From Marinilabilia salmonicolor (GTDB taxonomy: Bacteria; Bacteroidota; Bacteroidia; Bacteroidales; Marinilabiliaceae): a DNA stretch of 64,000 nucleotides. The stretch lies in contig NZ_PVTS01000015.1 in assembly GCF_003003035.1 (NCBI RefSeq), forward strand, positions 62,001 through 126,000, given 5' to 3'. The position numbers and the translations under genes were made by a program. Each line of letters begins with the position of its first letter. Position 1 is the first letter of the stretch. Below the pieces are notes generated by a model. That model had not been told where the DNA came from. It saw only the letters and a program-made list of their open reading frames with translations, and did not search any database. Shown one piece after another: positions 32,961 through 41,813 of the stretch.

Positions 32961-34583
32961 TTATTCCCAGGAAGCATGTTGGTCCAAAGCTTCATTCATG
33001 GTTACTTCCTGAAGAGGATAAGGCAAAACAGTATGTTTCGAAGGGTTAAAGTTTAACCCGGCTCTTTTAAAATTATCCTTGCTTCGGTCAGAACTGCTGG
33101 CATTGTCAATCATCTGATTTTGAAGAGCAAGAGTCTCACCCAGAATTCCCCATCGAATCAGATCATGCTTCCGATGCCCCTCATAACAAAGTTCACGCAG
33201 TCTTTCTGCTCTGACTTCTGCTCTGAAAGCTTCCTTTGATCCAACCAGACCGGCATCTATATCATCCAGTCCTGCGCGGTTGCGCACCTGATCAAGATAA
33301 GCAATGGCATTTCCCGGGCCGTTAACTTCATTTTCAGCCTCAGCCATCATCAACAATACATCAGCATATCGAAGTACCGGGAAATTGATACCGGTAAAGT
33401 TTTTATCAGGGGAAGCTGCATCTTCCAACAATCGATAACTTCCTGACCCATCTTTAATGTTTCCGAAGGTAATGGGCTCCCAACGACGAAACTTACCAGG
33501 CCAAAACAATAATTCATTGTCAATTGGATCAATAGACCCGTCACTTTTACAGATCCAGTCAGCTACGTTCCATTCTTTACGTTGGTCATTCTCATCGTCA
33601 TAACTTCTCACCAAACCAATGGCTGTTTGAGCCAGAGCGTAAGCAAAAGGTTCGGTCCGGGTAGGCCAGTAATAAAACTGCACACCGTTTATCTGACCAA
33701 TTCGTCCGTCTTCACGGATTCCCTGATCCCGCAACATTCCAAATTCAATTTCAAACATTGATTCTTTGGGATCATATTCATTCTGAATATAATTGAGGAA
33801 GACCTGTTTGTAAGAATCATTCAGTCTGTGCCAGCCATCGTTAATAATGATGTTGCACTGTTCAACAACCTTCCCGTACATTTCAGTTTTATTCAGTGGC
33901 TCCCCGGCCATTGTTATGTAAGCTCTTGCCAACAACCCATGAGCTGCCATTTTACTGGCACGTCCGGGGGTATCCAACTCACTTGCATGCTTCAGATTCT
34001 CAGCGGCAAAAGTGAGGTCAGCTATAATTTGATTATAGACCTCCTCCACCGATGATGCAGGTATATTGTTGGCATCCACATTGCGGGTAGGCTCCACACG
34101 AAGTGGTACAGGCCCCCAAAAGCGTACCAGATCCATATAGTATAAAGCTCTCAGAAAATGAGCCTCTCCAAGATACTGAGCACGCTCCTCTTCGGTAATT
34201 CCGGTAGCTCCGGGAACCCTGTCAATAAAATTATTAGCCGCATCAATACCTTTGTAAAGGTTCAACCAGGCATCTTTCACTGTGGTGGATGCTGCGGTAC
34301 CAATGTAAAGAGCTTCCGCCCAATTGGTATTGGTACGGTTATACAACATCTCGTCTGTTCCTGCAGCCAGGACAGCCGATAAACTCTGCCCGTAAGTGGC
34401 ATCCATCCCCAGATAACTGTACATTCCGGCAAGTCCCAGTTCCACATCACTCTTATTTTGGTAGAAATTCTCCACCACCCAGTTCGACTTGGGTTCTACC
34501 GACAGGTAATCATCACACCCGCTAAAACCAATTAGTACAAGGGGAAGCATGATTAACATGATTATATTTCTTTTATTCTTCAT
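32961..34583 (-). CDS. susD: SusD/RagB-family outer-membrane lipoprotein
   Basis: This 540-residue lipoprotein (signal ending GFSGC, Cys23) is the glycan-binding lid of a SusCD importer. The SusD pattern is clear: early DDYLSVEPKSNW, the TPR-like helices with YLGEAHFLRALYYMDLVRFWGPVPL, and C-terminal FPVLRYADVLLMMAEAENEV, LDQVRNRAGLDDID and RLRELCYEGHRKHDLIRWG. The ATG at 34583 is chosen over a TTG three codons upstream. It lies 54 bp after SusC in the same operon. The bound glycan is predicted as a uronic-acid oligosaccharide from context only. Confidence 0.96.
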   Translation of the reverse strand: MKNKRNIIMLIMLPLVLIGFSGCDDYLSVEPKSNWVVENFYQNKSDVELGLAGMYSYLGMDATYGQSLSAVLAAGTDEMLYNRTNTNWAEALYIGTAASTTVKDAWLNLYKGIDAANNFIDRVPGATGITEEERAQYLGEAHFLRALYYMDLVRFWGPVPLRVEPTRNVDANNIPASSVEEVYNQIIADLTFAAENLKHASELDTPGRASKMAAHGLLARAYITMAGEPLNKTEMYGKVVEQCNIIINDGWHRLNDSYKQVFLNYIQNEYDPKESMFEIEFGMLRDQGIREDGRIGQINGVQFYYWPTRTEPFAYALAQTAIGLVRSYDDENDQRKEWNVADWICKSDGSIDPIDNELLFWPGKFRRWEPITFGNIKDGSGSYRLLEDAASPDKNFTGINFPVLRYADVLLMMAEAENEVNGPGNAIAYLDQVRNRAGLDDIDAGLVGSKEAFRAEVRAERLRELCYEGHRKHDLIRWGILGETLALQNQMIDNASSSDRSKDNFKRAGLNFNPSKHTVLPYPLQEVTMNEALDQHASWE

Positions 34584-34637
34584 TGTATTCAATTTTTAGA
34601 CAACAACTTATCTTTCTTCAAATCAAGACTAATTCTC

Positions 34638-37600
34638 TTAGAATTTCACTTCCAATCCGGCACTAATCACAGTACTGATAGGATATGCAGAATAATCAAG
34701 ACCGGGCGTCAAAGCACCATATTTACCGACAGAAACTTCCGGATCATATCCTGAATAGTTGGTCCAGGTAAGCAGGTTCTGAGCGGACAAATAGATTCGG
34801 GCAGACTTTAAACGAAGTGCACTGAGTGCGGGTGCTCCTAACGAATAGCCCAAAGAAATCGTCTTCAATCTGATATATGATCCATCCTCTACATAGTAGT
34901 CGGATACCAGGTTCCCGTCCTGGGGAACACCAAGCACATTGTTGAATTCATAGGCCTGAACTTCATTCGTCGGGTTGGAGGGCGTCCAACGATCGGCCAC
35001 AGGGGCCAGTGAATTGTATTCAATACCTAAAATTCCGGGATTCTCGAACATTATTCGGTTGGCATTGAGAATATCATTTCCGTAACTCCACTGGAAGAAT
35101 ACCTGAAGATCAAAGTTTTTATACTTAAAATCGTTGGTAAAGCCTCCGAAGTGCACCGGATGAGGATCACCGATTACTTCACGATCCATCTCATTGATAG
35201 TTCCATCTCCATTCTGATCAACAAACTTCACACTACCCGGTGCTACATTACGGCCGTTGTCGGGCAATCCTTCCTTCAGAATGTAATCACCCGTAGAAGC
35301 ATCAAAGTTGAAATCATCCATTTGATAGACACCATCTCTTCTCAATCCATAAATCATACCCACAGGCTCACCAACTTTAGTGATGTATTGATATTCAGAA
35401 AAACGGAAGTACCAGTCGGGATTGGTATAAAGTGCATCCTGTCCGGAGTTTAGTCCCACAGTTTTATTCTTATTAAACGATATATTAAAGGCTGATGACC
35501 ATCTGAAATCTTTGGTTTGAACATTCACGGTGTTCAAAGAAAACTCAAGGCCCGAGTTTTCCACCTCTCCAACATTCTGAGTCAGATAAGCATACCCGGT
35601 ACTAAGTGCCATGTCGGCATCCAACAAAAGGTCTTCAGTATTTTTCTTATAGTAGTCTGCCACAATATTGATCCTGTTGTCCACAAAACCCATATCGATA
35701 CCAAGGTTTATCTGTTTAGTAGTCTCCCATTTAAGATTTTCATCAGCAAGATTCTGATGATAGACACCCAGATGATAATCATTGCCAAAATAATAACCAC
35801 TATAGGCATCATAATTCAACATAGAGAAAGCTGTATAATCACCAATTCTGTTATTGCCGGTAACTCCCCACCCTCCTCGAAACTTAAGATTAGAGAACAC
35901 ATTCAGGTCTTTTACAAAATCCTCTTCAACAGCTCTCCAGGCAAATGACATGGATGGGAAATATCCCCAACGATTTTCTTGGTTGAACTTGGAAGATCCA
36001 TCGGCACGGTAATTGACTGTAGCCAGATATTTTCCCTGATAGCTGTAATTCAAGCGTCCAAAGAACGAAGTCAGCATATTCTCCGAAGCATATGATTCAG
36101 GAATATCAGGGGCTGTTCCCACCTGAATTTTATCGGTTCCGAAATCATCAATAGGCATATTTTTATTTCTTGCTCTGAAATACTCATTATTTCTGGATTG
36201 TGCCTCAAAACCGGCCATTGCATTCAAGCTATGATTGCCAAAGCGGTTGTCGTACTTCAAAGTATTAGAAGTTGAAAGCATCAGGTCACGACGATCAGTC
36301 AGAGTACCGTTAATACCATCGGGCGAGCGAGAACCCTGATAAGTATCCAATGCATAAAAAAGTGACTCTTTGCGGTTGTTGGCCTGATAAGTTCCGGCCA
36401 ATGTCAACACCATATTAGGTGCAAGATCCTGGTTCAAAAAGAGGTTTCCACGAATCACATCCATGCGGGTAAAACGATCAGTATTTTCTAATGTTTTTAC
36501 GGGATTAAAACGAAGATCATTGGGGTCGGTAGTATCCAGTCCGCCCTCTTTACCATCGTCATTAACCGGGCTGATGGGACGGAAAGTAACTGCATCACGA
36601 ATAATACTGTTGCGGTTGTTTCCTGACACATTCAAACCATCTCTTTTAATGTAGGAGTAATTTACATAGCCCCCAACCTGAGTTTTGTCAGAAATCCGGT
36701 GTCTGAACTTAAGATTATTGTTAATTTTATTAAAACCTGTATTCAACAGCGTCCCTTCCTGATCGGAATAGTTAACCGAGAAAATCACATTGGTCTTTTT
36801 ATTACCTCCACGTACAGAGATGTAATGATTCTGCATCCAGGCTTCACGGAAAATTTTATCCTGCCAGCTAACGGGTGATTGTCCTCTCTCCGCAAGTGCA
36901 GCCTCGGAATAAAGTTCAGGATCGACCCAAAACTCACGGAATGTGGCTTCATACTGTCCCCCTTTGGGAACCTGTATCTCTTCCAGGTAAGAAACATAAT
37001 CGTATGGACGCATCACTTCCAAACGCCCGGGAATGTATTGTAATCCTGCAGAAGTATTAAAGGTCACTTCGGTAGAGCCATCTTCGAGTCCGCCTTTGGT
37101 TTCAATAAGAATAACACCGTTGGCTCCTCTGGAACCATAAATAGCTGCAGACGATGCATCCTTCAACACATCAAAACTTTTAATATCGTGCGAACTGATA
37201 GATGCCGGATCAAAATCCTCCATTGGCATACCATCCACTACATATAATGGTGAGTTGTCGCCTGTAATGGAGTTTCCTCCGCGAATCACGATATTCAAAC
37301 CTTCACCGGGTGTTCCATCAGCAGCAGAAACCTGCACTCCCGCAACGCGACCGGCCAACGCCTGGTCGTAGTTAGAAACCGGACTCTTTACAAGGTCTGA
37401 GGCCTTAACCTGCGCCACAGCACCGGTCACATCCTTTTTTCTGATGGAGCTGTATCCAACCGACACCACCTCATCAAGCATCATATCCTCGGCCTTCAAT
37501 ACAACATCAATATTATTCAAATTACCTACTTCTCTCTCCATGGTTTCAAAACCAATGAAAGAGAAAATCAGAATATCCTCAGGAGCCGCCTGCATAGAAT

Positions 37601-37775
37601 AATTTCCTTCCATATCGGAAATGGTTCCCTGGGTGGTTCCCTTGATTAGAATATTCACTCCCGGTATAGGCAGGCCGTCTCCGTCCACAACGGTACCGGA
37701 AATTTGCTTATCCTGTGCAAACAAACTGGTGGTTGCAAGGACAATAAATACAATAAATGCCAGATATCTCTTCAT
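34638..37775 (-). CDS. susC: SusC/RagA TonB-dependent outer-membrane transporter
   Basis: This 1045-residue protein imports oligosaccharides across the outer membrane with energy from TonB. It has a signal peptide (to about residue 20), a CarboxypepD_reg-like domain (ISGTVVDGDGLPIPGVNILIKGT, GNYSMQ), then the RagA-type plug with DVTGAVAQV, RVAGVQV, IRGGNSI and DASSAAIYGSRGANGVILIETKGG. A 22-strand barrel follows, ending YPISTVISAGLEVKF. There is no STN domain, so signalling goes through the HTCS rather than an anti-sigma factor. It follows the small SGBP gene by 196 bp. Confidence 0.97.
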   Translation of the reverse strand: MKRYLAFIVFIVLATTSLFAQDKQISGTVVDGDGLPIPGVNILIKGTTQGTISDMEGNYSMQAAPEDILIFSFIGFETMEREVGNLNNIDVVLKAEDMMLDEVVSVGYSSIRKKDVTGAVAQVKASDLVKSPVSNYDQALAGRVAGVQVSAADGTPGEGLNIVIRGGNSITGDNSPLYVVDGMPMEDFDPASISSHDIKSFDVLKDASSAAIYGSRGANGVILIETKGGLEDGSTEVTFNTSAGLQYIPGRLEVMRPYDYVSYLEEIQVPKGGQYEATFREFWVDPELYSEAALAERGQSPVSWQDKIFREAWMQNHYISVRGGNKKTNVIFSVNYSDQEGTLLNTGFNKINNNLKFRHRISDKTQVGGYVNYSYIKRDGLNVSGNNRNSIIRDAVTFRPISPVNDDGKEGGLDTTDPNDLRFNPVKTLENTDRFTRMDVIRGNLFLNQDLAPNMVLTLAGTYQANNRKESLFYALDTYQGSRSPDGINGTLTDRRDLMLSTSNTLKYDNRFGNHSLNAMAGFEAQSRNNEYFRARNKNMPIDDFGTDKIQVGTAPDIPESYASENMLTSFFGRLNYSYQGKYLATVNYRADGSSKFNQENRWGYFPSMSFAWRAVEEDFVKDLNVFSNLKFRGGWGVTGNNRIGDYTAFSMLNYDAYSGYYFGNDYHLGVYHQNLADENLKWETTKQINLGIDMGFVDNRINIVADYYKKNTEDLLLDADMALSTGYAYLTQNVGEVENSGLEFSLNTVNVQTKDFRWSSAFNISFNKNKTVGLNSGQDALYTNPDWYFRFSEYQYITKVGEPVGMIYGLRRDGVYQMDDFNFDASTGDYILKEGLPDNGRNVAPGSVKFVDQNGDGTINEMDREVIGDPHPVHFGGFTNDFKYKNFDLQVFFQWSYGNDILNANRIMFENPGILGIEYNSLAPVADRWTPSNPTNEVQAYEFNNVLGVPQDGNLVSDYYVEDGSYIRLKTISLGYSLGAPALSALRLKSARIYLSAQNLLTWTNYSGYDPEVSVGKYGALTPGLDYSAYPISTVISAGLEVKF

Positions 37776-37971
37776 TACTATAACTTTTTCAGTTTGAAAA
37801 TTTTCAGAAACGAATTTCTCTAAAACTTCATCACCTTATTCATTATTGGTCCGTCTGAACCTGCATACTTATTAAATATGCTTCATGGTGAAAAACATTA
37901 CCAGATCCGCTTCTTTTTATTCTTTATAGGAATAACATTCCATCGATCCTCATTTGATCAAAAGAATTGTT

Positions 37972-38382
37972 TTATTCTGCTGGGGTTTCAAAGGTTACCG
38001 AATAACCGTTTTCAAAAACAGCTTCGGCGTAAATAGTCTCTACTTTGATGTCAAAATCGTAAGTATCGACACTTAAAGTATTACCCGCAGGTGCAGTAAT
38101 GGCTCCATTTGTAGCATCAATTACAAATGTTTGTTTCTCATCGGAAGTAATCTCATGCCCTTGTGCGCGTACATCTTCAATAGCATAAAACACTTTGTTG
38201 CCACCGGCCTCCACCACAGGAATACCACTATTAAATGCTTCACCAATAAAAGCATTTACAGTTTCAGCATAGTTAAGTTCGACAGGTGGTTCTTTAGAAA
38301 ATTCCTCTTCTCTGAAAGTATCCTCTTCACATGCAATAAATAGTGAAGCGAAAATCAGAAACACCAAATAAACTTTTTTCAT
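37972..38382 (-). CDS. small SGBP-like lipoprotein with one repeat module
   Basis: This 136-residue lipoprotein has a signal ending ASLFIAC (Cys18). The rest is a single copy of the module repeated four times in the 606-residue lipoprotein: FVIDATNGAITAPAGNTLSVDTYDFDIKV followed by AEAVFENGYSVTF. It lies first in the SusC-SusD-sulfatase operon, where a SusE-like protein is not usually found (normally after SusD). It is probably a surface glycan-binding or accessory protein; no carbohydrate specificity can be read. Confidence 0.75.
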   Translation of the reverse strand: MKKVYLVFLIFASLFIACEEDTFREEEFSKEPPVELNYAETVNAFIGEAFNSGIPVVEAGGNKVFYAIEDVRAQGHEITSDEKQTFVIDATNGAITAPAGNTLSVDTYDFDIKVETIYAEAVFENGYSVTFETPAE

Positions 38383-38423
38383 AACCTTTGAATTTTAAAT
38401 AATTTTCAGTTTCATTAACAACA

Positions 38424-38431
38424 CAAATTTA
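38424..38431 (-). promoter_or_regulatory. -7 box of the SGBP-SusC-SusD operon
   Basis: On the minus strand TAAATTTG is an exact TAnnTTTG match 41 bp before the start codon. No good -33 element is seen. Confidence 0.65.
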
Positions 38432-38463
38432 TTTGGAACCACTCTCCAAGCCGGGGTAAAATC

Positions 38464-38490
38464 ATTCGTAAAATGTATCAAATTGTCCAC
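38464..38490 (-). promoter_or_regulatory. candidate HTCS operator of the SusCD operon
   Basis: On the minus strand GTGGACAA-N11-TTACGAAT ends 32 bp before TAAATTTG. The first half differs from GTGTACAA at one base. Confidence 0.6.
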
Positions 38491-38525
38491 GAAAGGATGT
38501 ACAAAAACCACGACCCCAAGCCAAC

Positions 38526-41500
38526 CTACTTATTATCAATGCTATGAATCTTCAAATGATACGATTTGCCCTGATGCGAAAGAATCCGAAAAACAGTCTT
38601 TTTTTCAGAAATATGTTCCCAGTCCAGAAGTTTTGTACGATTATGGTCATCATAAAGGGGTTTCCACAAACCGCGGAGAGTTACTTCAAGAATCATCTCT
38701 TTACTATCATTGTATTTCCACGGACGGGAATAAATGCTGCGTTCCACCCTTTTGCCATTTTCATATACCTCGTCCGCTTCCCCCTCATAAAGAGCAAGAT
38801 CGGGATTGGAAAGATGCAAATTAAAGTACCCGTTGGCCGGCTGCGTAATGGCCATGCAGGGGATGTTGGTTGCTTCTATTAATCCGGCGTCGTTATCTGA
38901 TGCAGCTTCAAAAAACACATAACCGGTTTGATCGGTCGGTTTATTGTAAACCACATGACTCTTAGCAGTTTGTTTCAAAATCTCATAGTCGGCCGGATCA
39001 ATATCTTTTTTAAATTTTTTATTATTTATTTGCGGATAAACGCAATAATGATATGATTCTTCCAGGGGAGCCGTTCCATGTGTAATCACCCCGGCAGCAA
39101 ATTGTCCGTTGGTTTGTTCTCCGCTTCTCTGATCTCTGGAATACTGTCTGCCCTGTTTTAAAAACACCTGGTCTTCCGGCACATAATAACCGTTGTTTTT
39201 GTTATCCACAATAAAGTAAGATCCCTTATGTAACAAGGTATCCTTTGTTTGTGAATCCAATGCTACATCATTTACAAAGACAGGTGGGTCCTGAGATGTT
39301 TGATAATTCTGAAACAATACCGTTTCGGTAGGACGGTCAGAATTTTCATTTTCGATGCCCGACCCCAGACAAACAATCTTATCATCGAAGAAGAACCAAG
39401 ATTTTCGAGCACGTAAGGATCCCTGATATTTATCGTGTTCGTGAAGTATGAAAGCAAAAACACCATTTCTGTTGTTGGCATGCACACCACCCGCAAAAAC
39501 TTCATCCGAAAAGAGCATCTCCTCATATCCGGAGTATTGATCCACATTTCGAACATCGGCTTTCAACTGATCAACAGGGAGGTTTACAACCGTCGTGCCG
39601 GGAAAGCGATTCCAGTCCCACCCTTTCTGAACATAACCACTGGCACGATTTGTCACAGGCTCTCCGTTACCCATAATCTGCAACTGTCCATGTGCCAGAT
39701 AGCGTCCGTAGAGATTGGCTCCCAGATAATGTTCAGCTGCCCATAAATAACGGGAATGCCCCCGAACAGAAACCGCCCAATGATCTCGCCGATGAATGGC
39801 TGAAGCAGCATAAGGCATAACTTTAAATCCGGAAGGATCCTGTTCGGGCTTAATGTCTGCATCTGCAAAAAGTTTATGGTATTCTGTTGCTTGCTCATAC
39901 TGCGTTAGCCTGAGATAAGCAGCAGCCAACTCCTCATCAATCGTCTTTTCCCCATCGGGTGAACCTGCTAATGCAAGAATAGCATACTGCTCGGGAACCA
40001 AAGATTCCGTCCCCCTGGGATGTCTTCCCGACATAGCCACAGGCCACTGCTGGAGATTGCAATAAAAACGCATTGCCAACAACGCATTTTTTAAGGTCTC
40101 GTGAGCTTCATAGGAAACCTGAAAAGGTGTTCCGCTCAAAAAACGAACAACACGAACAGCACCATTCAGGCCACCAATGGCATAGGCCGGATAATGATTG
40201 GCATGGTGATATACTGAACCGTCTGCCTTAAAAGAATCTTTGAGTCCGGGAGCAGGCAAAAGACCATTTTCTATCCACCTGGAATAATTCTTCAGATAAC
40301 ACACCTTCGCGGGGGAATCTTCCATTATTAAAATCGACGCCAGGCGTCCCAAGGCCTGAGTATTAAAAGCGTCCATATCCATACCCGGTTCCGAAGGCAC
40401 AACATTCACTTCATTGACGATAGCATACCACTGCATATCCCGAATTGCATCATCAAGGAGTCCTTCCTCTTTCAAAGCAGACTTCATCAAAAACAAAGCA
40501 TCGTAATAATCCCGCCAACTATAACCATAATGGTGAATCGTACCCATTCCGCTGCCAAAAGCAACCCCCTGATCACGCAAATGCGCATACATATGAATAA
40601 ACATTCGCTGCAACTCTCGACGCTGCTCAACATCATCTGATTTTCTAAACGACTGCGCAATATTGAGCATCAACCCGAAATAACGCTTCAAGTCATTACG
40701 ATTCTTCCTGAAATGCGAGGTAACCGAACGCCCCTCAAGTGGTATATACAGCTCAGCATGCCGAACAAACCAAAGTGGCATCCCGGTTACATGGGGACCT
40801 TCAACCTTAATGTTATAAAAATCAAACCCTTTGCGCAAGAGATTCATTCTCTTCCCCGAAACCTTCCCGGTATTTAAAAGATCATCTTCAAAATGCCTTT
40901 CGATAGTCCTGATGGAACGCTTCTCAGCCGGAGTAACCACCTCATTCCCGGAACAGCGAAGTGAAATGCGACTCATCTTATCCAAAATCAGCCAATGGTT
41001 GGTCGTATTCTTATTTACAAAGGGCACCTGCCTGTCTGGCGTATGGTGTCGATTATCAATAGGAATACTGAGCACCATATGATCCAGATAGATATCGCCC
41101 GAGGAAACTGATTCAGGTGATTCTATCCGTAAGCGATTCATCTTCGTCCCGGGTTCACCCTGCATATCACGACCAAAAGATACCCATGCGGCACGCCAAC
41201 CGGAGTAATTCAACCCTAAAGAAAACCAGGTGTTTGTGGTGCTATCAGTGCTAAAAACAAAACGAAGATGGTCATCCACCGGTTTCTCGTTAAAAACCCA
41301 GACTACAAACGAAGAAAGAACATAACCTTCGTCTTCCACATCATATTTTCTATAACCAATCTCCTCATGAAGAGTTATTGCCCCGGCTCTATTCCATTTC
41401 CAACGAAGAGATTTTTCACCATGTCTAAAGTGTGCTTCAGAAACCTCAATCGTATTTCCCGGGGTTGATTCCCATTTATTTTCATTAAAAGATTCAAAAG

Positions 41501-41597
41501 AGATGATTTTGTCATGGAAGAAATCCTGTGCTTTGACGCTAAGTGTCAAAAAAAGAACCAATAAAACAATCAGTAATTTCGAAAAACTTGTTCTCAT
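38526..41597 (-). CDS. PL8 polysaccharide lyase, non-T9SS
   Basis: This 1023-residue lyase starts MRTSFSKLLIVLLVLFLTLSVKAQ, a clear signal peptide; the frame's upstream extension to 41687 is rejected. Domain order is N-terminal beta-sandwich (about 30-180), alpha/alpha toroid (200-590), then beta-domains to the end. Catalytic residues are conserved: His465 and Tyr472 (HANHYPAY), Arg525 (SGRHPRG) and Glu622 (AAEHYLGANLYGRY). It lacks the extra modules and T9SS tail of the other PL8, so it is probably periplasmic or lipid-free surface bound, and acts on imported or shorter chains. It has its own promoter with the candidate HTCS site. Confidence 0.92.
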   Translation of the reverse strand: MRTSFSKLLIVLLVLFLTLSVKAQDFFHDKIISFESFNENKWESTPGNTIEVSEAHFRHGEKSLRWKWNRAGAITLHEEIGYRKYDVEDEGYVLSSFVVWVFNEKPVDDHLRFVFSTDSTTNTWFSLGLNYSGWRAAWVSFGRDMQGEPGTKMNRLRIESPESVSSGDIYLDHMVLSIPIDNRHHTPDRQVPFVNKNTTNHWLILDKMSRISLRCSGNEVVTPAEKRSIRTIERHFEDDLLNTGKVSGKRMNLLRKGFDFYNIKVEGPHVTGMPLWFVRHAELYIPLEGRSVTSHFRKNRNDLKRYFGLMLNIAQSFRKSDDVEQRRELQRMFIHMYAHLRDQGVAFGSGMGTIHHYGYSWRDYYDALFLMKSALKEEGLLDDAIRDMQWYAIVNEVNVVPSEPGMDMDAFNTQALGRLASILIMEDSPAKVCYLKNYSRWIENGLLPAPGLKDSFKADGSVYHHANHYPAYAIGGLNGAVRVVRFLSGTPFQVSYEAHETLKNALLAMRFYCNLQQWPVAMSGRHPRGTESLVPEQYAILALAGSPDGEKTIDEELAAAYLRLTQYEQATEYHKLFADADIKPEQDPSGFKVMPYAASAIHRRDHWAVSVRGHSRYLWAAEHYLGANLYGRYLAHGQLQIMGNGEPVTNRASGYVQKGWDWNRFPGTTVVNLPVDQLKADVRNVDQYSGYEEMLFSDEVFAGGVHANNRNGVFAFILHEHDKYQGSLRARKSWFFFDDKIVCLGSGIENENSDRPTETVLFQNYQTSQDPPVFVNDVALDSQTKDTLLHKGSYFIVDNKNNGYYVPEDQVFLKQGRQYSRDQRSGEQTNGQFAAGVITHGTAPLEESYHYCVYPQINNKKFKKDIDPADYEILKQTAKSHVVYNKPTDQTGYVFFEAASDNDAGLIEATNIPCMAITQPANGYFNLHLSNPDLALYEGEADEVYENGKRVERSIYSRPWKYNDSKEMILEVTLRGLWKPLYDDHNRTKLLDWEHISEKKTVFRILSHQGKSYHLKIHSIDNK

Positions 41598-41697
41598 AAA
41601 AACATTTCTGTAATGGATTTTTATTGACCAGACATCATTCTCAGAGTCTGACTTGACATGAGCCGACGCGTTGCATTCATTCAGCAAATCAGTCTGC

Positions 41698-41705
41698 TAA
41701 AAGTA
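41698..41705 (-). promoter_or_regulatory. -7-like box of the PL8 gene
   Basis: On the minus strand TACTTTTA differs from TAnnTTTG at the last base. It is about 100 bp upstream of the start codon. Confidence 0.45.
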
Positions 41706-41737
41706 GATACGTTAAAACAAAAAGAAGGGTTAATATT

Positions 41738-41765
41738 GTACACTTCGGGGGGATCGTTTATTCAC
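41738..41765 (-). promoter_or_regulatory. candidate HTCS operator of the PL8 gene
   Basis: On the minus strand GTGAATAA-N12-AAGTGTAC ends 32 bp before the -7-like box. Half-sites match the consensus at 6/8 and 5/8. A GTGTACAA overlaps the second half out of register, so the exact alignment is uncertain. Confidence 0.5.
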
Positions 41766-41813
41766 TCCCCATCTGACGTATAGTGTAACGTAGAAATAAA
41801 ACATACCAAAAAG

